NCBI GenBank assembly: GCA_905331475.1 | Contig: CAJNYU010003889.1 | Coordinates: 1-64,000, forward strand | Length of the DNA: 64,000 nt | Direction of reading: 5' to 3' | From: Rotaria socialis | Taxonomy: Eukaryota > Rotifera > Eurotatoria > Philodinida > Philodinidae | In this document: positions 36,060 through 46,707 of the stretch, in pieces | How the letters are laid out: the number at the start of each line of letters is the position of its first letter | Numbering within the stretch: the first letter of the stretch is position 1 | Program-made: the position numbers and the translations under genes | Notes under the pieces: generated by a model | What the model saw: only the letters and a program-made list of their open reading frames with translations | Databases searched by the model: none | Told to the model about the DNA's origin: nothing

Positions 36060-36299
36060 TAAACTTACTGTCAACGACATCTTAATCTGCTTGGTTCATT
36101 CTAGAAAATGAACCCATGATCACAATATGTTCGATTCATCATGTCGTCCAACAACAATCTTCAATATAGAGTGGCAAGCACCCAACCCGGTTCATAAAAA
36201 GCTGTTTTATAATACGTCAACTATAGACGGAGTTGACGTTTGAAAAGTCCTTCGTGGCGATTTTATGAAAAACCCCTTGTGATGTTTTTCTATGTAAAC

Positions 36300-36610
36300 A
36301 ACTATGATCGTTTTTTTTTTATAACAAATTATTTATTTTTCGTGAACGATTGTCATTTTTTTTTGTTTTAAAAATCGTTTTTTTCTCTCCATCATTATCA
36401 ATGATTGATGATCAATCATAGTGTTGTTTTTTGTTATAAAAAACTACTTATATTGAACGATCGTCAATTTTTTCATGTTAAAAATTGTCTTAATTCTCCA
36501 TTATGACAAATCAGTGCTTTTTCTGTTATAAAAAGTCTTTCATCATATGATCGATTATCAATTGTTTTTGTTACAAAAATTGTGATGGATTCTCTTTTTC
36601 TGCTTCATTA
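36300..36610. repeat. Diverged tandem repeat, three units of about 100 bp
   Basis: Each unit has GAACGAT(T/C)GTCAATTTTTT, then GTTAAAAATTGT, CTCCAT and GTTATAAAAA. Units begin near 36340, 36450 and 36548. Confidence 0.5.
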
Positions 36611-36935
36611 AAATAAATTGTTGATGAAATATTTTTTTATTTTTAATGATTCTTTCTGGTTTCAAATATTTTCGGGATGGTTGATGCTATTATTCCTGCT
36701 TAGAAACTGTTTAATTCTTATTAAACAGGATCAAACTAATTTCTTATAAGAATTCCTTGAATGGACTTTATAATTGTGAAAATTGACTTAATGATATGTT
36801 ATTAAAAATCATGTACACACGAGAACGACATCTTTCAATGCATTATAATTTCTATTATGCAGTTTGGGTACATGAGAAAGAAAGAAAGGCGTATCCTCAA
36901 CCCTCATTGGCTACTTAACTGTTCACAGTGAACGC

Positions 36936-37885
36936 CAGTGTTTCTAATGGTAAGTGTACACAATGGAAGCAAAATGTACAAATATTTGCAGGCGTCAAAA
37001 TACACGCTGCTGTACACTTTGTATAAAAAACAGCATGTACATTGTACATTTTGCTGGAGAACATATTTGAAGTACTAAAAATTGGGTTCAAAGAATGAAT
37101 TGATGATGACCGCTATTGACTTATTTAATCATTCGTTGAATACGATCAATTTTGCTTTTCTAGGTTTATTATCTATTTATTTTCTAGATGAACTTATTTC
37201 TCTATTTCTCATCCGATTGTTATTAATTAATTTACGTTTTTAATTGTAATTTATCTGCATTATTAATGAACCATTTACAATTGAAATTAGATGTGATTTG
37301 GAAGAGTAAAAAGGTGACAAATAATTGTGTTGCATGCTCGAGAGAAAATGAAGATAACATATTACAATTGATTTCATCTTCATCATTAATAACTACTGAA
37401 ACACAAGCAACAACATGTGAAAATGAACTTATAGTTGGAAATGAGATTGTAGTTGAGAATGAAAATGAAATTGGAAGTTTTTAACGAAGAATCAAGTAAT
37501 GAATCATCAAGTTCTAATCACGATTAAGATACACGTTCGTCAATTATTGTTAAAAAGTGTTTGAGTAAGCAAACAATAAATGTTCGATCTGACCATCATA
37601 AGAAATATAAATCTTCTTGGGAATCATTAATTAATTCTCAATACAAAGCACATATATATTTATGTGATCGATTAGATGAGTGACACAAGTTTGTATGTTG
37701 GTTATATTATATGAACAATTCGATTGATTTGTTAACTAAGATGTGAACATTCGTTTTCAGTTTTTTATTGTTTGAAAATTCGACATAGTACATTTTGTTT
37801 ATAAAAAGAACATTTTATGTACACTTTAATAATTGAAAACAGAGTGTACAATACATTTTGTTTTAGATTTTCATTAGAAACACTG
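36936..37885. mobile_element. hAT-superfamily element, non-autonomous or decayed, 950 bp
   Basis: Ends CAGTGTTTCTAATG and its perfect inverse CATTAGAAACACTG, fitting hAT terminal consensus. Flanks GTGAACGC (36928-36935) and ATGAACGC (37886-37893) form an 8-bp target duplication with one mismatch. Inside is an ORF remnant (37266-37484, SKKVTNNCVACSRE) and a broken continuation near 37600 (YKSSWESLINSQYKAHIYLC). The sub-terminal regions contain GTACATTTTG repeats. Confidence 0.85.
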
Positions 37886-38239
37886 ATGAACGCGTACAAA
37901 TTTTAAACCGTATTAACTTAATCCACGTTGCAGTGTGTTTGACCCCTTTGTCAATCAAATAAGTATCCACCACACTACTACTTGATCAATGTCAGTGTCA
38001 TAATCATTTGTTTATGGAAGACATGCAACGAATAAATTGGCAAAGAAATGATGGCATGGTTCTGAATTCAAATAATGTTAAAAGACAAAAATTACAATAT
38101 GAAAGTAATACATTTTCATACGTATATTTAATTAATTCCTTTATCTTCTTTGTTTTTTTCTTTAAAGTAATAACAATAGATCGAAAAAAGTGAAAATATT
38201 TTATACAATGTAATATTTTTATTATTCCATTTTACTTAG

Positions 38240-41200
38240 GTCTTTCCTTGAAGATTTAGCTAATGAAATTTTTTATGATATATTTGAATATCTTGATATG
38301 TACCATATTTATAAAGGATTTTTCAATCTTAATAGAAGATTTGAAAATTTGATTATTAATTCAAATTTTTTACATCAAACAAATATTTCAATGATTCCAA
38401 AAAATGATCTGGAAGATTTTCATATTAATGTTATTATACCAAATAGACATAGAATTAATTCACTTCGTTTGTCAAATCCGTTTGTTACTCCAATTATTTT
38501 CTCATCACCACGCATACTTTTACAATTTATTCATCTAAAACAACTTGTTCTTGACAATATACAAATGAAATACTTACGCAAAATTTTCGATTGTTTAATG
38601 CATTCGCCATTACCAAAATTGTATTCATTAAGCATTTCTATTATTGATTGTATTGAATCTTTAGATATTCTTTTTGTTGATTTATTTAATTTATCAACAT
38701 TAAAATATTGTAAATTAAAATATGAAACTAAAACATATGAAATTTCATCATTTCTTAATGTTATTAAATCTAATTCTAGTCCAATTGAATATTTGATTAT
38801 AAATGGTCGTTTTCCATTCATAGCATTGAATAATTTATTATGTTGTCTTCCTCAGCTTCATTATTTATCTATTAACTGTCTTGCCGACTCTGTTGGTTAT
38901 ATAGGAAGGAATAAATTATCTCCTATTCAATTAAACTACTTAAAATATGTTTCTCTTAAACTGGATTGTATTCGTTTTTATCAAGTTGAAGAAATTTTCA
39001 AGAATTTTTTTCATTATATTCACACTTTACGGCTTACAACACATAATGATGAAAACTATTTGAACGCTAAACAATGGGAAGAATTAATCATATCTTATAT
39101 GCCATGTTTACGCATTTTTGATATAAATCATACAAATTCAGTGAATTATGATACTTCAAGATATCGTAAATTGATCAATGGATTTAATTCCTCGTTTTGG
39201 ATTGAAAAAAAATGGTTGTTTACATATCAACATGATTGGTCAAAAGCTTATGGGAATCTACTTTTTTATTCAACAGATCCATATCGGTAAAAGAAAGGAG
39301 ATTAATTAATATCCCATAATAAGTCTTTTTAAATACTGAATATTAGTTAGTTTAACTTCAATTGATTCTCTACAAAATTATTGACACGAGTTTTCAAGCA
39401 ACTATTTCGAAGGTGCATAAAGTTCAGATCTATTTAATTGTCAAAAGAAAAGAGAATGATTGGAATTTTTCAGCTAATATTTCATGAATAAACTTCTTTT
39501 TAAATACAAGTCAAACTAACGGTTGGCCCAGAATTAATGACATAGTTTCTATTTTTCGAATAGCACGCTTCGCTTCGATCATATGGAGTTAAGATTAGAC
39601 TTGAAAGATACCGTATTGAATTCTCTGCAAGACCTGCATCAGACGTTTTTCTATACAAAGCAAAATAGAAATTTGAAAATAAGAATACTGTAGACGGTCA
39701 AAATGGTCGACCTTCTACACTGAAAAGTCGTGTATCTTAGATGTATTCACTGGCTAGTGACGAAAAAAATCAAATAATAGAAACGTTTGGTAGTCTTTGA
39801 AAATTCTCATGTTGATCCGTGTGACGTTGACCAATAATTTTCTCTTTCAGATATTAACGATATTGAGAAAAAAGGCATAACGAAGCCAAAATAGTATCTT
39901 CTGGGTTTCTTTATTTGCATCAAAAATGACTACTGTGTCAAGGTTAGAGGCAAAAATCGCGCTGATATTTTCTTCTTTAATTCCGTTGAAGAAAAATTTC
40001 AGCTTTGCACCATTCGCAATTCGATTTTGAAAATTCAAAACTCTCGATCTTCAATTTGATTACAATACACGTTTAACTATATGACAAGAAAGAGCACAAC
40101 TCTACCAAGCAATGTAAAAAAATTTTCCCCGAAAAGTGACTATTAAGTACTTTCAATAGTAGGTTTTAAGCAGGAAAAATGACTTATAAGTGAACCTTTT
40201 TAAGTACTTTTGAAAGTGAGAAAAATTTGAGCAAGTATTACAAAAGGTGAAAAATAGTAAGAGTAGTTACATTACATTACTTTATTACTATTAAAAGTGG
40301 TTCAAATTGACTTTTGATTCACTTTTTTACATGGAAAGTACTGGAAAAAAATTTCCAATAAATTGTCCTTTTGTTTTGTAAGCTCTAAAAAAGATTCGAA
40401 TTATTATCTTAAAAAATGACTTTGATAGTTGGTCCTTTTCGACCGTCTCGAATACTCTGGTTTTCACATTTCTATTTGTCATTGTACAGAAAAATGCCTG
40501 ATACGTGTCATGCAAAGGATTCAATGGATTATCTTTCAAGTCTAAAGTTAACTATATATGATCAAAGCGAAAAGAGATATTTACGAAAGACAAACTATGT
40601 CATTAATTTTGGACCATCTGTTAATTGAGTGTTTCACCAATAAAAATCAGACAATGACATCGATAAAATTCCTTTCAATCTCTCCTATTATGTAGAAATC
40701 GAACTTCTAGGTCAGAATCTGTTGTAGCTCATTAATCTTTTTTCTTTTAACGGAGAAGTATCAGATAACGTTTAGTGGTACCTTAGAGATCAAAAACGAA
40801 TCTAGTTAAACTGAAATTCGGCTCTATTCGATGTTTTCTAAATAATTCACTAGGAATATTTCCTAGAAAAAGTAAACAGCTTCGTGAAGCATTCAAAGCC
40901 CTATTGGATAACATTAAAACGATCTGTTTTTAAATATTTGAAAGACTTAGTGAAAAGTTAATACTTATTTTCGGATACACGTTGATTTTTCTTTTATTAT
41001 TGTTTTAGTCGAAAGGATTATAAATTTCTTTGGGACGGAGATGCAAAAGAGTGTTCACATATTCAAGAGTCGAATTTAAATTCAATTCAACATATTTTGA
41101 TTTATAGTTATGAAATAAAAAATAATGATCTAATTTATCTTCCAAATATTACTCAAATAACAATTAAACATTATCCTCGACAACCAAACGGTTCAATTAC

Positions 41201-41703
41201 AACAAGTCTTGATTCTATGATTCAATTGAAACAAGTGAAGAAATTAATTATTCAATGTCATGATTTTCCTTTTGAAGAACTGATTAAACTATTAAGTTTT
41301 ACACTGAATTTACATACATTAAAATTGAAATTGATATCTTTGAACGAAAATAATATTAGGCTAATTCAACAAAGTGAAAATTTTCAATATGTATCAAAAA
41401 CAAATCAAGTAAAACATTTAGATCTTTTTCAACTGTGCGAATTCAATCAAATTGAATTGATTATTAACTTATTTCCATAATTAGAATATTTAAAAACTGG
41501 AATCAATTATAAAGAACTTCAACAAATAACAAGATACTTATTATCAAAAACTAGCAATAAAGCACAACATTTATTCTTCCTATGCATTTCAGGTATACCA
41601 AAAGTATTTTTAAAGAAATTGAATGTATTAATTAAATCAGAAAATTTACTTCATGATTACTGTATTAGATTTATTAATCGTGATTTATTTTTATGGTGGT
41701 AAA
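38240..41703 (+). pseudogene. F-box-like protein gene, two main exons, in-frame stop near the end
   Basis: An exon after acceptor TTACTTAG begins SFLEDLANEIFYDIFEYLDMYHIYKGFFNLNRRF, which is F-box-like. A long alpha/beta region follows to FYSTDPYR at 39287. A donor CG/GTAAAAG (39288) and acceptor TGTTTTAG (41009) join it in phase to RKDYKFLWDGDAKECSHIQ. Similarity continues to CISGIPKVFLKKLNVLIKSENLL and FINRDLFLWW at 41700. The frame carries TAA at 41478-41480 after LINLFP, with coding resuming at once (LEYLKTGINYKEL). F-box proteins usually recruit substrates to SCF ubiquitin ligases; this bdelloid family has no known role. A first exon may lie at 38014-38103, but its phase does not fit. 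The 1.7-kb intron holds a mariner-like element. Confidence 0.7.
39519..40621. mobile_element. Mariner/Tc1-like element inside the F-box-like gene intron
   Basis: Terminal inverted repeats of about 30 bp: ACGGTTGGCCCAGAATTAAT at the left, and ACAGATGGTCCAAAATTAAT as reverse complement of the right; both continue GACATAGTTT. TA flanks both ends (39517-39518, 40622-40623). No intact transposase, so non-autonomous or decayed. Around 40115-40350 is a smaller imperfect inverted structure (GTAAAAAAATTTTCC / GGAAAAAAATTTCC), possibly a nested insertion. Confidence 0.78.
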
Positions 41704-41767
41704 AATTTAGTATCACAGATATTTGTTTTTTCGTTATACAGATAAATAAAAGATCTAATTTGTAATA

Positions 41768-42474
41768 ACCCCCCCCATATTAGTAGACCCCCCTATATTA
41801 GAAGACCCCTCTTAAGAAATTATGTGAAATTCACAATAGAAGACTCTGGTCTTGTGAAAGGAAATTTTTTACACTTTTTTTACTTTTTTTCGTTGATTTA
41901 TTTATTGAATTGAATTTATTGGAGAATACAAGTCACAGCAGGATAGAAGAGAAAGTAATAGCTTATCTATGCAGAATGGAAATACATTTTCGTCGGAAAG
42001 AGGAAAACAAATTTCCGCTAGAATGAAATCAAGAGGAAAATGAAATCTATAAATGGTGCAAGAAGGAGAGAACGAATAATATTAAAATTAGTGAATATAT
42101 AAAATATGGAAGAAGAACATCTTGTACGATTTTATGCCGACGAAGATTCAAATTTTGATGATGATAACAGTTCTGATGATAATTCAAGTGTTGAAGTTAC
42201 TTCAAGCATTGATGAATGTGAAAATGAATTAGTACGTTTATCAACATATCTTCAATTAGAATCCGATTGTGAAAATGATGATGATCAAGCTTTTGAATGG
42301 CCTGAGCCACCTCCATCCTTAATTTCTCCAGACTCATCTGATATCGAAGAATTATGTGATTCACAACAAGTGATATTGTCCGCAACGTCACTTCATAACG
42401 ATAATATTCGAGAAAAATGTACGAAACGTAAACGACGCCAATGGACAATAAAAGAAAAACTTATTGCTGTTGCA
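41768..42474 (+). mobile_element. 5' part of a DNA transposon with a possible pogo/CENP-B-type transposase, cut by the gap
   Basis: Starts with an unusual repeated terminus: CCCCCCCATATTAGTAGACC, then CCCTATATTAGAAGACCCCTC-like. An ORF from 42106 encodes an acidic leader (DEDSNFDDDNSSDDNSS) and then TKRKRRQWTIKEKLIAVA. That last part resembles the start of the N-terminal helix-turn-helix of pogo/Tigger/CENP-B-like transposases. The ORF then enters the run of N, so superfamily and completeness are unknown. Confidence 0.5.
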
Positions 42475-43164
42475 NNNNNNNNNNNNNNNNNNNNNNNNNN
42501 NNNNNNNNNNNNNNNNNNNNNNNNNNNNNNNNNNNNNNNNNNNNNNNNNNNNNNNNNNNNNNNNNNNNNNNNNNNNNNNNNNNNNNNNNNNNNNNNNNNN
42601 NNNNNNNNNNNNNNNNNNNNNNNNNNNNNNNNNNNNNNNNNNNNNNNNNNNNNNNNNNNNNNNNNNNNNNNNNNNNNNNNNNNNNNNNNNNNNNNNNNNN
42701 NNNNNNNNNNNNNNNNNNNNNNNNNNNNNNNNNNNNNNNNNNNNNNNNNNNNNNNNNNNNNNNNNNNNNNNNNNNNNNNNNNNNNNNNNNNNNNNNNNNN
42801 NNNNNNNNNNNNNNNNNNNNNNNNNNNNNNNNNNNNNNNNNNNNNNNNNNNNNNNNNNNNNNNNNNNNNNNNNNNNNNNNNNNNNNNNNNNNNNNNNNNN
42901 NNNNNNNNNNNNNNNNNNNNNNNNNNNNNNNNNNNNNNNNNNNNNNNNNNNNNNNNNNNNNNNNNNNNNNNNNNNNNNNNNNNNNNNNNNNNNNNNNNNN
43001 NNNNNNNNNNNNNNNNNNNNNNNNNNNNNNNNNNNNNNNNNNNNNNNNNNNNNNNNNNNNNNNNNNNNNNNNNNNNNNNNNNNNNNNNNNNNNNNNNNNN
43101 NNNNNNNNNNNNNNNNNNNNNNNNNNNNNNNNNNNNNNNNNNNNNNNNNNNNNNNNNNNNNNNN
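42475..43164. other. Assembly gap (690 N)
   Basis: Run of N. The sequence just after it (43165-43600) is identical to 45202-45637, so the gap borders a repeat and the join may be unreliable. Confidence 1.
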
Positions 43165-43179
43165 TGGATGTGAACACCA

Positions 43180-43223
43180 GCCAAGACTAGTTTCATCCTT
43201 GCTTAAGGGAATCATCAGTTGGC
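43180..43223 (-). ncRNA. Hammerhead ribozyme motif (same as 45217-45260)
   Basis: Stem I GCCAA/TTGGC, core CTGATGA and GAAA, stem II around CTTAAGCA, stem III ACTAGT, predicted cleavage after GTC. Identical to the copy 2037 bp downstream. Confidence 0.72.
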
Positions 43224-43427
43224 AAATAATCTATATGATTCAATTTTAAATCACAAAATTAAATTATTCTGTTATATAGAAGCAATTCAAAACAGATTAA
43301 CCTATCTCTTAACGAAAGGACAAATCAATATGCTAGTCTCAACTCTTACTTTTCAGTAATCGATCAAAGTCGAAAAATGATATAATATTATATTATATAT
43401 TTAAATTTGTGCTTGAATTAAAAAAAT

Positions 43428-43501
43428 GCAGAGTTTAATTTCGCCGACGCGTTTCGTGTTATTTATTTATTAAAATAATGAAACACTCTTCAGGGCTCTG
43501 C
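43428..43501 (-). ncRNA. Hammerhead ribozyme motif (same as 45465-45538)
   Basis: Core CTGAAGA (CUGANGA type) and GAAA, stem II GTGTT/AACAC with a long AT-rich loop, minimal stem III ACGCGT, cleavage after GTC, bipartite stem I GCC/GGC and GCAGA/TCTGC. Confidence 0.7.
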
Positions 43502-43600
43502 ATTACAAATAAGTGCAAGAGGTAAAATTAGAAATTAGAAATTAGAATACAAATTATAGAAGAGGATAGATGTCAGAAATTACACACTTTAGATACCAGT

Positions 43601-44029
43601 ACAATGAGCTTTCCATTCCAATTTATAGTGTATTTGTCGACAAATAAGTGAAAATTTTTCGTGACGTTTTCATTTATCTACTGATTAGAGCGACTATCAA
43701 AAATAGAAAAAAACTGCACTGTTGATGTACTCTGTTCATGTACCTTCTAAATTCGCCACAATTTTTTCCGATGGGTAGGCAATAAACACGACATTATGTA
43801 TGTCGGAATCGTAAGTGTTTGTGCGATATTGAAGTCTTTTCCAATTGAATCGAAAATTGAAAATTCAGTCAGTCTGTAGTCAGGTATGATTTAATCTTTC
43901 TTTATGATATAAGTGCGAAGGATACGGTGTGATTGAATGGAAACAATGATCATAGTCAATAAGCGAAAACTTGCAAGCGATACAAGTGATCAGCATCACA
44001 TTGATATGCAAGACAGACATGATAGCAGG
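43601..44029. other. Intergenic, nothing recognised
   Basis: No gene or clear repeat. Sequence diverges from the second copy of the 436-bp repeat exactly at 43601. Confidence 0.4.
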
Positions 44030-44165
44030 ACAACTTTTTCTGTCCTGCCCTGTCCTGCCCTGTCCTGTACTGCAGTAGACCTCCGTCCTGCCGCTCCACA
44101 GGACAGAATTTTTTTTTACTTTCGCCCTGTCCTGCAGGACAGAACAGGGCAATAAGCAGGGCAGA
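44030..44165. repeat. CCTGTCCTGC-rich repeat, relative of the 58.8-kb element
   Basis: Repeated CTGTCCTGCCCTGTCCTGCC, with an inverted counterpart CCTGCAGGACAGAACAGGGC at the other end. Same word set as the hAT-type element at 58838-59553 (TCCTGCAGG, CCCTGCCCTA). Probably a short foldback derivative. Confidence 0.5.
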
Positions 44166-44574
44166 GATGAATAGTTTCTCAAAAGAGATAATTTTTACAT
44201 AAACATGTAACTATGTAAAACATATTTATAGCTACTTAGCTTTCCTATAGCAATGCAATGTTTTCATAGCTATTTAAAATTTAGATAGCTGTTTGAATAA
44301 CGGCTGTACATATCCTTAAAAAGTATTCCTCATATTTTTCTTTTTTTACCCCTTGCTCGAAAAAAATAAGAAACATTATATAGATCACTGGATCCCATTC
44401 TAATAATAATCAATATTGATTAACACATGCTATTATTCGAAAAGACAATGATTCTTGCAGAACAACGATTCATAAAAGTGTCTTACGCACAAATTTCCAA
44501 AAATATAGCAAACAAATCTTGAGGGTGTGGGTGTGGGTGTGTTAAACACTCAAAATATAGTGATTCAAAGCAAA

Positions 44575-44620
44575 ATACGACGCGTTTCGAACCTTGCTTA
44601 AAGGTTCAATCATCAGGTAT
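44575..44620 (-). ncRNA. Hammerhead ribozyme motif C
   Basis: Stem I ATAC/GTAT, core CTGATGA (44616-44610), strong 7-bp stem II GAACCTT/AAGGTTC with loop TAAGC, GAAA (44588-44585), minimal stem III ACGCGT, cleavage after GTC (44579). Two extra T between the core and stem II are unusual. Confidence 0.75.
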
Positions 44621-44807
44621 CATTAGAATCTTTTACAACATAAGAACTTTTAGAACTATATATTGAATTGGAAATATTCCTTAATATTTACCAATAATTT
44701 CAAATTAATTCAACGAAGAAGCCGAAAAAGACGACAACGAAGTTGAACGAAATTGAAAATTAAAGTTAAAAGGAGTAAATCCTACATAGTTAAAATTTCA
44801 TCAAGCT

Positions 44808-44855
44808 AACTACGATCCAGATTTCGTCCTTGCTAAAAGGAGTCATCAGGTAGTT
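44808..44855 (-). ncRNA. Hammerhead ribozyme motif D
   Basis: Stem I is 6 bp (AACTAC/GTAGTT), core CTGATGA (44849-44843), stem II TCCTT/AAGGA, GAAA (44825-44822). Stem III has 3 bp with a TG loop (ATCTGGAT), and cleavage is predicted after ATC (44814). The best stem I of the set. Confidence 0.78.
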
Positions 44856-44986
44856 TTGACGTTCGTAACTATCCAAGTGAACGTAAAGCTCATAGATAAG
44901 TTACATAATCTACACAAAGTAGGATAAAATTCAAAAGAAAATTACCGAACCTGGTAGATATCGTTACCGAAGTATTCAGTCAAGCT

Positions 44987-45004
44987 AACTACGATCCAGA
45001 TTTC
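44987..45004 (-). ncRNA. Truncated hammerhead motif E (3' half only)
   Basis: Matches the 3' half of D (GAAATCTGGATC then GTAGTT) but lacks CTGATGA and stem II upstream. A dimer-like arrangement with D, about 178 bp apart. Confidence 0.5.
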
Positions 45005-45182
45005 GTTGTTTAGATTAGGCAATTGTTGCAGTTGTTACAGTTATGTTCATATAGAATAGATGACATGAATTTTATAGTGGTTGCTTATTGTAACATGATT
45101 GGAATGTGTGGGTGTGAGAAATAACCACAATACAGAAATTGTATTTCATAATTATTTATATTAATTATCAAGTGGCCAAGCA

Positions 45183-45205
45183 TGGGTGTGGGGTATGGGT
45201 ATGGA
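45183..45205. repeat. Telomere-like tract beside a ribozyme
   Basis: TGGGTGTGGGGTATGGGTAT, followed by GGATGTG. On the ribozyme strand the C-rich complement begins about 12 nt after the stem I end of the motif at 45217-45260. Confidence 0.6.
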
Positions 45206-45216
45206 TGTGAACACCA

Positions 45217-45260
45217 GCCAAGACTAGTTTCATCCTTGCTTAAGGGAATCATCAGTTGGC
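45217..45260 (-). ncRNA. Hammerhead ribozyme motif A
   Basis: Stem I GCCAA/TTGGC (5 bp), core CTGATGA (45255-45249), stem II TCC/GGA around CTTAAGCA with a weak first pair, GAAA (45231-45228), minimal stem III ACTAGT, cleavage after GTC (45222). Telomeric C-strand repeats follow downstream. Confidence 0.75.
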
Positions 45261-45464
45261 AAATAATCTATATGATTCAATTTTAAATCACAAAATTAAA
45301 TTATTCTGTTATATAGAAGCAATTCAAAACAGATTAACCTATCTCTTAACGAAAGGACAAATCAATATGCTAGTCTCAACTCTTACTTTTCAGTAATCGA
45401 TCAAAGTCGAAAAATGATATAATATTATATTATATATTTAAATTTGTGCTTGAATTAAAAAAAT

Positions 45465-45538
45465 GCAGAGTTTAATTTCGCCGACGCGTTTCGTGTTATT
45501 TATTTATTAAAATAATGAAACACTCTTCAGGGCTCTGC
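45465..45538 (-). ncRNA. Hammerhead ribozyme motif B
   Basis: Core CTGAAGA (45530-45524), stem II GTGTT/AACAC, GAAA (45492-45489), stem III ACGCGT, cleavage after GTC (45483), stem I GCC/GGC plus distal GCAGA/TCTGC. About 210 bp upstream of motif A on the same strand, giving a tandem pair. Confidence 0.7.
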
Positions 45539-45760
45539 ATTACAAATAAGTGCAAGAGGTAAAATTAGAAATTAGAAATTAGAATACAAATTATAGAAGA
45601 GGATAGATGTCAGAAATTACACACTTTAGATACCAGTTCACAAAAGAAGAAGTTTATCGAAAAGCATAATCTAGAATGGATGTATATGTCGTTCAATTGG
45701 ATGGATGTTGATCGAAGTCCTTGATATTTTCAATTTCATTTGGAAGGTGGATGTCAATTT

Positions 45761-46700
45761 TGATCCACTTTGTATGACAGGTTTCTGGATCAGATCAAAG
45801 TTGAAGTTAAATTGAATGAAAGTTACTCGAAATCCGAATCTAAATTACTCCAAATCCAAATCCAAATCCAAATAAATCGCTCCAAATAGAATTGAATAGA
45901 TTCTTCATCTAATAATGAAACGTATTTGGAATAGTTTGTGGTCTTTGTTATATATTTGACTGCAATAGGGATTTTTATAAATGCTTTATAATTTACAATG
46001 ACTATTGAGTATAAGCTCAGTAGTATAAATTTAATCCAATAAATTTAATCCAATAGTATAAAGGACGTGGGACGTTTTATACAGATTTTGGCTCAATAAG
46101 AATTGCGCCATGAGGTGGCTTCAAACTTTCAAATAATGCGCAGCATACTCATAGTAGTCACCCCTGAAAGTTTCAGCCTGATCCGTTAAACTTTTTTCTA
46201 GTCCACAATTACACCCTAAAATGCATTGTATTTACTCAATGGTGAGACGAAAAATAGCCGATTATTAAGAACAATAGTCATAGTCTATATTTTGGCTCAT
46301 ATACCATTCGATAGAGAATTAAATTCTGTACAAATCTGTAAGGAAACTTTCTTAACAAACGAAAAATTTTCTTCACGAATATGATAAATACTGCTAAAAT
46401 CATGGTATCCACAGTCTGTCCGTACAACTCATGTCCTATGGTTGTCCTTCATAGAGTCAAGACCCAAGGAGATTTTTCTAGGATAGATGTAAAGTGATGA
46501 GATCTACAATTTCTGTGTACAAATAAAGTAGAAAAAAATATGCCTTGATGGGGTCAATTGGACAAATATCGGAGGAAATCAGACGAAAGATCGTGGATGT
46601 GGAATTTTTATATGGTTTATATATAATAGTGACAGTTCTGGTGTCGTGTAGGAACGAAACCGGAAAGTGCATATCCTATTGTACTGCATAAGGACATCCG
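45761..46700. other. Intergenic, nothing recognised
   Basis: AT-rich, with a short run of CCAAATCCAAATCCAAAT near 45855. The 64-codon ORF at 46478 has no support. Confidence 0.45.
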
Positions 46701-46707
46701 TGTACTG

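Larger units (their letters stand above)
43165..43600 (-). mobile_element. Penelope-like-type remnant with two hammerhead motifs, copy 1
   Basis: 436 bp that I find identical to 45202-45637. On the minus strand it contains hammerhead motifs at 43501-43428 and 43223-43180, both in the same orientation. It begins directly at the N gap, so its telomere-like flank is missing. No ORF. Confidence 0.7.
44517..45120 (-). mobile_element. Penelope-like-type remnant with tandem hammerhead motifs
   Basis: Contains ribozyme C (44575-44620), ribozyme D (44808-44855) and a half motif E (44987-45004) about 178 bp beyond D. D and E share the direct repeat TCAAGCTAACTACGATCCAG. A telomere-like tract (CTTGAGGGTGTGGGTGTGGG, 44517 on) lies about 30 bp from the C cleavage site. 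Another (TGTGTGGGTGTG) is at about 45104. No reverse transcriptase is seen. Confidence 0.65.
45202..45760 (-). mobile_element. Penelope-like-type remnant with two hammerhead motifs, copy 2
   Basis: 45202-45637 is identical to 43165-43600. Beyond 45637 it continues in similarity to the inverted copy at 31560-31690 (the 37-bp unit region, here GGACTTCGATCAACATCC on the minus strand). This copy therefore defines a longer element of at least 550 bp. It has ribozymes at 45217-45260 and 45465-45538, and no ORF. Confidence 0.7.

Noticed and set aside
35896..36111. 71-codon ORF with repeated cysteines
   Set aside because: Covers the TGTCGCA inverted-repeat element; cysteines come from TGT repeats.
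42441..43249. Several long ORFs of 238-355 codons in multiple frames
   Set aside because: They are mostly translated N from the assembly gap. Only the 42106-42474 part is real sequence.
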